From CAWULT01 sp963923455 (lineage in GTDB: Bacteria; Acidobacteriota; Vicinamibacteria; Vicinamibacterales; UBA2999): a stretch of DNA of 11,268 bases. The translations under genes were made by a program, and so were the position numbers. Positions 7,626 through 11,268 of this stretch are shown here, piece by piece. The stretch lies in NCBI GenBank assembly GCA_963923455.1, contig CAWULT010000137.1, forward strand, positions 1 through 11,268, given 5' to 3'. The notes below the pieces were generated by a model. It saw nothing but the letters and a program-made list of their open reading frames with translations, ran no database searches and was not told where the DNA came from. The stretch's first letter is position 1, and every line of letters begins with the position of its first letter.

Positions 7626-8623
7626 CGCGTCCCCCGCGCCGCCGCCAGCGAGCGGTACGCCGCCTCGGTCAAGGCCTCGCCCGAGCCGTACCGCGTGTCG
7701 TAGTCGCGCGTGGGCCGCGCCGCCCTCACCTGCTCGAGCGTCAGGCCCTTGCGGACCATGTCGCGGACGCGGTCCCGGATGATGGTGACCATGTCGCGAT
7801 ACTCGACGACGTCGGCCTCGTTGCTCAGGCGGCCGTGTCCCGGGATCACGCGCGTGCCGCCGTCCTGCAGCCGCTCGGGCACCGTGATGTCGATGACGTG
7901 ATCGAGCGCCGCGACCAGCCCCTCGATGCCACCGCCGCGCGCGACGTCGACGTCCGGATACCGGTCGAGGCGGAACAGGTCGCCGACCGCCAGCACGTCC
8001 GACCGGCGGAACCAGACGATGCTGTCGCCGTCGGTGTGCGCCGCCGGCGCGTGCACGAGCACCACCGGTTCGCCGTTGAGCGAGAAGTCCATCGTGGGCA
8101 GATCGTAGGTGGTCGTCGGCAGGGCGGCGGGCGGCACGCTCCCGGCCGGCGCGCTGGCCAGCCGGCTCAGCACCTGGACGTGGGCGACGATGGCCGGACG
8201 CGTGAGGCCGAGCGTGCCGAACGGCGCCCCGCCCGTGCCACGCGCGCCCGCCGGCCCGACGAACGCGGCGTTGCCGCCCATGTGCTCGGCGTCGGCGCTG
8301 GTGTTCACGATGACGCGGATCGGCTTGTCGGACAGCCTGCGCACCTCGGCCACCACCTGCGGCACGAGCGCGGGCGGCGGCGTGTCCACGAGGAGCACGG
8401 CGTCCTTCCCCACCTGCACGGCGATGTTGGCACCGGCGCCGACCAGCATGTGCACGTTGCCCTGCACCGGCATCAGGTGGAGCACCGTCTCGGCGGCCGG
8501 CCGTCCCTGCTGCGCACCGAGCAACACCGTGCCCCCGAGGGCGGTGGCCAGCACGCACACGGCCACGCGCCGGCGCCGGGTCGGCGCCGACCGCCGCACG
8601 GATCCGGCCTGTGACTCGTCCAT
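7622..8623 (-). CDS. Exported metallo-beta-lactamase-fold protein with a degenerate HxHxDH motif
   Basis: The protein has 333 residues; ATG at 8623 has GGGGGA four bases upstream. Residues 15-38 (RRRR, then a hydrophobic run ending LLGAQ) form an export signal. The MBL fold is clear: VLLVDTP (77-82), PIRVIVNT (101-108), HMGGN (114-118), HAPAAHTDGDS (191-201), VLAVGDLF (210-217) and VIPGHG (259-264). Normal family members have NTHxHxDHxGGN; here the site reads NTSADAEHMGGN, so both leading histidines are Ser109 and Asp111 and the aspartate is Glu113. His114, His196, Asp215 and His263 remain. It may therefore bind one metal, use an unusual site, or be a non-hydrolytic binding protein; I would not predict beta-lactamase activity. 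It is the first gene of the minus-strand run and is coupled to the next gene by ATGA. Confidence 0.92.
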   Translation of the reverse strand: MDESQAGSVRRSAPTRRRRVAVCVLATALGGTVLLGAQQGRPAAETVLHLMPVQGNVHMLVGAGANIAVQVGKDAVLLVDTPPPALVPQVVAEVRRLSDKPIRVIVNTSADAEHMGGNAAFVGPAGARGTGGAPFGTLGLTRPAIVAHVQVLSRLASAPAGSVPPAALPTTTYDLPTMDFSLNGEPVVLVHAPAAHTDGDSIVWFRRSDVLAVGDLFRLDRYPDVDVARGGGIEGLVAALDHVIDITVPERLQDGGTRVIPGHGRLSNEADVVEYRDMVTIIRDRVRDMVRKGLTLEQVRAARPTRDYDTRYGSGEALTEAAYRSLAAARGTR

Positions 8624-8641
8624 CGAATCCCCCACTGTGAT

Positions 8642-8668
8642 GCCCGCCGGCCGCCAGGGCCGGCGGGC
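8642..8668. promoter_or_regulatory. Perfect 11-bp inverted repeat at the start of the MBL-gene transcript
   Basis: GCCCGCCGGCC (8642-8652) and GGCCGGCGGGC (8658-8668) are exact inverted complements around the loop GCCAG. The repeat lies between the putative minus-strand -10 and the MBL start codon and covers the predicted transcript start near 8665. It could be a 5' stem-loop stabilising or sequestering the message, or a dimeric operator. It also lies upstream of the divergent DUF4159 gene. Confidence 0.45.
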
Positions 8669-8671
8669 GCA

Positions 8672-8677
8672 AGTATA
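8672..8677 (-). promoter_or_regulatory. Candidate -10 element for the MBL-fold gene run
   Basis: TATACT on the minus strand matches 5/6 of TATAAT and is the most AT-rich hexamer in a spacer otherwise made of G and C. The -35 position 17 bp away reads CGAACA, only 3/6. The hexamer is part of the palindrome GTATAC (8673-8678), so TATACA on the plus strand (8674-8679) could serve the divergent DUF4159 gene equally. Confidence 0.35.
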
Positions 8678-8717
8678 CAAACTCGGCATCGCCGTGTTCG
8701 TGGCAATATTCGGCGAC

Positions 8718-9542
8718 ATGACACCCGGCGCTCGATGGGCTCGCGCGGGCACGGCCGTGGCGGCGCTGCTGCTCGTCTCGGCCGGGCTGGCGTCCGCGCA
8801 GTTCGGGCGCGGTGTGCGGTTCGGCGTGCGGTTCGCGCCGCCCGACCTGCCGGACCGCGGCTTCACGATCTGCCGGATCATGTACACGAGCGTCCGGCGC
8901 GAGGCCGACGGCGCCGGCTGGCAGACCGACTACCCGCTGGGCGACAACAACGTGCTGATCCGCCTGGGCGAGTTGACGCGCACGCGCATCAGCCAGGATG
9001 CGCGCCGCCAGCCCAATCACTGGGTGGTGCGCCTCACCGACGACGCGCTGTTCAACTGCCCCTACGCCGTGGCCTCGGACGTGGGGACCATGGGGCTCTC
9101 CGGCGTCGAAGTGGAGCGGCTCCGCGCCTACCTGCTCAAGGGCGGCTTCCTCTGGGTGGACGACTTCTGGGGCACCGCCGCCTGGGAGCACTGGTCGCGC
9201 GTGATCGGCGAGGTGCTGCCCGGACGCCCCATCGAAGACGTGCCGTTGACCGACCCGATCTTCCAGTCGCAGTTCGCGATGAAGTCGGTCCCTCAAGTGC
9301 CGCGCTATCCGTTCTGGGTGGCGACGGGGGGACAGACGTCGGAGCGAGGCGAGGACAGCCGCGTGCCGCACTTCCGCGCCATCCGCGACGACCACGGCCG
9401 GATCATGGTGGTGATGACGCACAACACCGACATCGCCGACTCGTGGGAGCGCGAGGCCGAAGAGCCGGCGTACTTCCAGCGGTTCTCGGTCACCGGCTAC
9501 GCGCTGGCGGTCGACGTGCTGCTCTACGCGCAGACCCACTGA
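8718..9542 (+). CDS. Exported DUF4159-domain protein
   Basis: The protein has 274 residues. Residues 1-27 form a signal peptide (ARWARA, hydrophobic run, ASA before Gln28). The rest is one DUF4159 domain by its typical segments: YTSVRREADGAGWQTDYP (56-73), NNVLIRLGELT (77-87), PNHWVVRLTD (99-108), FNCPYAVASDVGT (112-124), YLLKGGFLWVDDFWG (138-152), DVPLTDPIF (174-182), RAIRDDHGRIMVVMTHNTDIADSW (220-243) and GYALAVDVLLYAQTH (260-274). The biochemical role of DUF4159 is not established to my knowledge. The gene starts at the first ATG after the GTATAC promoter candidate; its Shine-Dalgarno is weak. The open frame extends far upstream, but that part is antisense to the MBL gene and not coding. 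It is divergent from the MBL gene and 52 bp before a DinB gene on the same strand. The family often sits beside MoxR and DUF58 genes; none are here. Confidence 0.92.
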   Translation: MTPGARWARAGTAVAALLLVSAGLASAQFGRGVRFGVRFAPPDLPDRGFTICRIMYTSVRREADGAGWQTDYPLGDNNVLIRLGELTRTRISQDARRQPNHWVVRLTDDALFNCPYAVASDVGTMGLSGVEVERLRAYLLKGGFLWVDDFWGTAAWEHWSRVIGEVLPGRPIEDVPLTDPIFQSQFAMKSVPQVPRYPFWVATGGQTSERGEDSRVPHFRAIRDDHGRIMVVMTHNTDIADSWEREAEEPAYFQRFSVTGYALAVDVLLYAQTH

Positions 9543-9594
9543 TCCGCGTCCGCCCGGTGCGGCGCAGGGCCGGACCGGGCCCCAGGAGAGTCCC

Positions 9595-10080
9595 ATGACC
9601 GCACTGACGGCTGACGAACTGTTGGCGTGGCTGGAGCGCACGTCGGGTGGCTGGCGCACGCTGCTGGCCGAGCACCCGGAGGCGCTCGACTTCCCCTGCG
9701 ACGTGCGCGAGGCACAGCGGGTCGGAGACCTCATGCAGCACGTCGTGGCGGTGGAACTGCGCTACGCCGAGCGGCTGGCCGGCGTCCCCGAGACGGGCTA
9801 CGACGCGGTGCCGACGGGCCCGGTCGACGCGCTGTTCACCGTCCACGACCGCGCGATGTCACTGCTGCGCGACGTGCTCGCGCGGCCCGGCGTCGACTGG
9901 GAGGAGGTGCTGGAATTCACGACGCGAAGCGCCGGCACGCTCCGGGCGTCGAGGCGCACGGTCCTCGTGCACCTGGCGATGCACTCGATCCGGCACTACG
10001 CCCAGCTGGCCACCCTGGTGCGCCAGCGCGGCATCAGGCCGGACTGGCTGATGGACTATCTGCTGATGGGCCTGGTCTGA
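9595..10080 (+). CDS. DinB-family (YfiT-like) four-helix metal-binding protein
   Basis: The protein has 161 residues, with AGGAG placed well before ATG 9595. It is predicted all-helical and shows the DinB/YfiT-type metal triad: His49 in the second helix (LMQHVVAVE), then His130 and His134 in HSIRHYAQLATLVRQ, the HxxxHxxQ pattern of the family's last helix region. DinB-superfamily proteins are cytosolic four-helix bundles. Some are thiol-dependent transferases using bacillithiol or mycothiol, but most, like this one, have no assigned substrate. It has no export signal, unlike the DUF4159 protein 52 bp upstream, with which it may be co-transcribed. Its last 47 bp overlap the 3' end of the convergent radical SAM gene. 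The gene call is firm; the function is not predicted beyond the family. Confidence 0.92.
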   Translation: MTALTADELLAWLERTSGGWRTLLAEHPEALDFPCDVREAQRVGDLMQHVVAVELRYAERLAGVPETGYDAVPTGPVDALFTVHDRAMSLLRDVLARPGVDWEEVLEFTTRSAGTLRASRRTVLVHLAMHSIRHYAQLATLVRQRGIRPDWLMDYLLMGLV

Positions 10081-11083
10081 CGTCCGCTGCCCCGGCGGCG
10101 TCGGCGGCCACGGCGGTCTCGGCCCGCCCGCGCGTGCCGGCCGACGCGAGCGCGACCGGCACCGCGACGGCGGTCCAGCGCGGGACCAGGTACGTCGGCG
10201 GCCGGACCGTCGCGCAGCCGGCGCAGATCGACGGATAGCGCTTCGCGGCGATCGCCTCCCGCAGCGTCCGGTACCCGTCGCCCTGCCAGATGTCGGCGAG
10301 GCGCTGCGAGCGGACGTTCCCCATGGGCAGCCGGCTCGTCAGGTCGTAGCAGCACGGCACGACGACGCCGTCGGATCGGACGGTCATCGTCGACACGACG
10401 TGATCGCACATGTCGGCATCCTCGCCGCCGACGCGGACCAGGTCGTACTGCGGCGTCTCCCCCATGTGGGGCCACTGCAGCGCCCAGGTCGTCTTGTATT
10501 GCACCTGGTCGCCGAAGTGCTCGACGAGCCAGCGCGGCGCCGCAGGCGGCGGCAGCGCCTCGGTCAGGTCGCGCCGGCGCACGAACTGGGTCGAGGCGAT
10601 CGCCACGACCGGGTTCGCACGCCCCTGACGCGCCTTCTCCGCGAGGAAGCGGTCGACGTTGTCGAGGATCGTCCGCGTGCGGCTCTTCTCGCGGACGAAC
10701 TCGCTCTCATCCGGCGACACGCCGTCGAGCGAGAACTCGATCAGGTCGAGGTCGGTTGCGAGCAGCCGGTCGACGGCCGCCCGCGTGAGCGCCATGCCGT
10801 TCGAGACCGTCTTGACGAAGATGGAGGGGTCGACGGCCTTGATGCGGTCGACGTAGTCGACGAACGACCGGTTCAGCAGCGGTTCGCCGCCGTGATACAG
10901 GACGACGACCCTGACGAGCGGCCGGTGCGCCTCGATCTCGGCGAGGACGCGGGCGAAGACCTCCTCGTCCATCACCCCACGCGCCATGTCGACCGTGCCG
11001 GTCGGGCAGTGCGAGCACGCGAGGTTGCACCGGCTGGCCGGTTCGATGCGCAGCACCCGCGGAAACGGCGGCACGGTGGACAT
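10034..11083 (-). CDS. Radical SAM protein with a C-terminal SPASM domain
   Basis: The protein has 349 residues; ATG at 11083 has GAGG four bases upstream. The N-terminal radical SAM domain binds a [4Fe-4S] cluster through Cys19, Cys23 and Cys26 (CNLACSHC) and cleaves S-adenosylmethionine. YHGGEPLL (63-70) is the conserved GGE motif, and SNGMALT (94-100) and EFSLDG (116-121) follow as core strands. The SPASM region has Cys226-x12-Gly239-x4-Cys244 Cys245, then MGNVRSQRLADIWQG (254-268) and Cys287-x2-Cys290, enough for one auxiliary cluster; the further CX5CX3C of two-cluster SPASM enzymes is absent. SPASM enzymes often modify peptides, but no precursor-peptide gene is evident next to it, so the substrate is unknown. 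Residues 300-349 are an Ala/Pro/Ser-rich tail, and its last codons are antisense to the convergent DinB gene. The tRNA lies upstream on the same strand. Confidence 0.92.
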   Translation of the reverse strand: MSTVPPFPRVLRIEPASRCNLACSHCPTGTVDMARGVMDEEVFARVLAEIEAHRPLVRVVVLYHGGEPLLNRSFVDYVDRIKAVDPSIFVKTVSNGMALTRAAVDRLLATDLDLIEFSLDGVSPDESEFVREKSRTRTILDNVDRFLAEKARQGRANPVVAIASTQFVRRRDLTEALPPPAAPRWLVEHFGDQVQYKTTWALQWPHMGETPQYDLVRVGGEDADMCDHVVSTMTVRSDGVVVPCCYDLTSRLPMGNVRSQRLADIWQGDGYRTLREAIAAKRYPSICAGCATVRPPTYLVPRWTAVAVPVALASAGTRGRAETAVAADAAGAADVRPGPSADSPSASPA

Positions 11084-11233
11084 GCGTCCTCACCAGGACC
11101 CGGGCGGACGCCCTCCACCGGGGCCGGCAACCGGGCGGCGCAGCACGCCCGCCCGCAACCTCATCAACGAAGCTCGGCTGCATGATACGCCGCTCCGGGG
11201 CCGGAGGGCGACGGGAAGATCGTGGCTTGGGAA
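11084..11233. other. Spacer between the tRNA and the radical SAM gene
   Basis: These 150 bp hold no gene that I can support. CTCCGG/CCGGAG (11193-11206) forms a perfect 6-bp hairpin downstream of the tRNA 3' end on the minus strand, without a T-run, so termination of the tRNA transcript there is only possible. A convincing promoter for the radical SAM gene is not visible, and read-through from the tRNA is an alternative. Confidence 0.3.
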
Positions 11234-11268
11234 TGGCGGGGGCGACGGGACTCGAACCCGCGGCCTCC
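11234..11268 (-). tRNA. tRNA, 3' part only (isotype not determinable)
   Basis: The reverse strand ends with an encoded CCA (11236-11234), discriminator G (11237), acceptor strand CGCCCCC (11244-11238), and a T arm of GCGGG, loop TTCGAGT, CCCGT, which pairs with one G-U. The preceding GGAGGCC would be the variable loop and the end of the anticodon stem. The anticodon and 5' half lie beyond the right edge. The short variable region argues against a class II tRNA. Arginine is possible from general resemblance, but unproven. Confidence 0.85.

Noticed and set aside
8109..8717. Upstream extension of the DUF4159 frame
   Set aside because: It is antisense to the MBL-fold gene and would bury the signal peptide 200 residues inside the protein.
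6828..9734. A single 968-codon minus-strand open frame
   Set aside because: Only its end (from 7625) is real. The rest runs antisense through the DUF4159 gene and out of frame through the MBL gene; a Shine-Dalgarno, signal peptide and ATGA overlap mark the true start.
10400..11185. 261-codon plus-strand frame opposite the radical SAM gene
   Set aside because: It is antisense to a protein with CxxxCxxC and SPASM cysteines, and has no motif of its own.

Overview
The window is uniformly GC-rich DNA from a bacterium. The gene set suggests an acidobacterium, perhaps class Vicinamibacteria. It combines a DUF4159 secreted protein, a secreted metallo-beta-lactamase-fold protein next to 'TG-x-W' secreted proteins of a type I associate with that group, a two-domain glutamine-dependent NAD synthase, and many export signals ending in Ala-Gln. 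This placement is an inference from gene families and composition only. Because GC is so high, most real genes have long open frames opposite them; these were set aside.

Layout, left to right. (1) Positions 1-1732, minus strand: the first 577 residues of a large exported protein with an FN3-like domain, a putative-Ig domain, three tandem ~97-residue Ig-like repeats and a Trp/Tyr-rich domain; it runs off the left edge. (2) 1733-2105: a gene-free divergent spacer with a relatively AT-rich patch and a possible promoter. (3) nadE (2106-3782, plus), whose stop codon shares the palindrome CTAG with the stop of convergent pdxA. (4) 3779-8623, minus strand: five collinear genes that may form one transcript. 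In transcription order they are an MBL-fold protein, two related secreted proteins of unknown function (the first overlapping the MBL gene by ATGA), holB (DNA polymerase III delta') and pdxA (vitamin B6 synthesis). (5) A divergent spacer, 8624-8717, with a near-consensus -10 and a perfect 11-bp inverted repeat at the predicted start of the MBL transcript. (6) Plus strand: a DUF4159 secreted protein and a DinB-family protein. (7) Minus strand: a radical SAM/SPASM protein whose 3' end overlaps the DinB gene, then the 3' part of a tRNA cut by the right edge.

The housekeeping genes (nadE, holB, pdxA, tRNA) are conventional. The part most worth a second look is the MBL-fold gene plus two secreted paralogues. 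The MBL protein has lost both leading histidines of its HxHxDH metal motif but keeps the other metal ligands, and it is translationally coupled to one of the secreted proteins. No CRISPR array, insertion sequence, phage gene or obvious defence system was seen.
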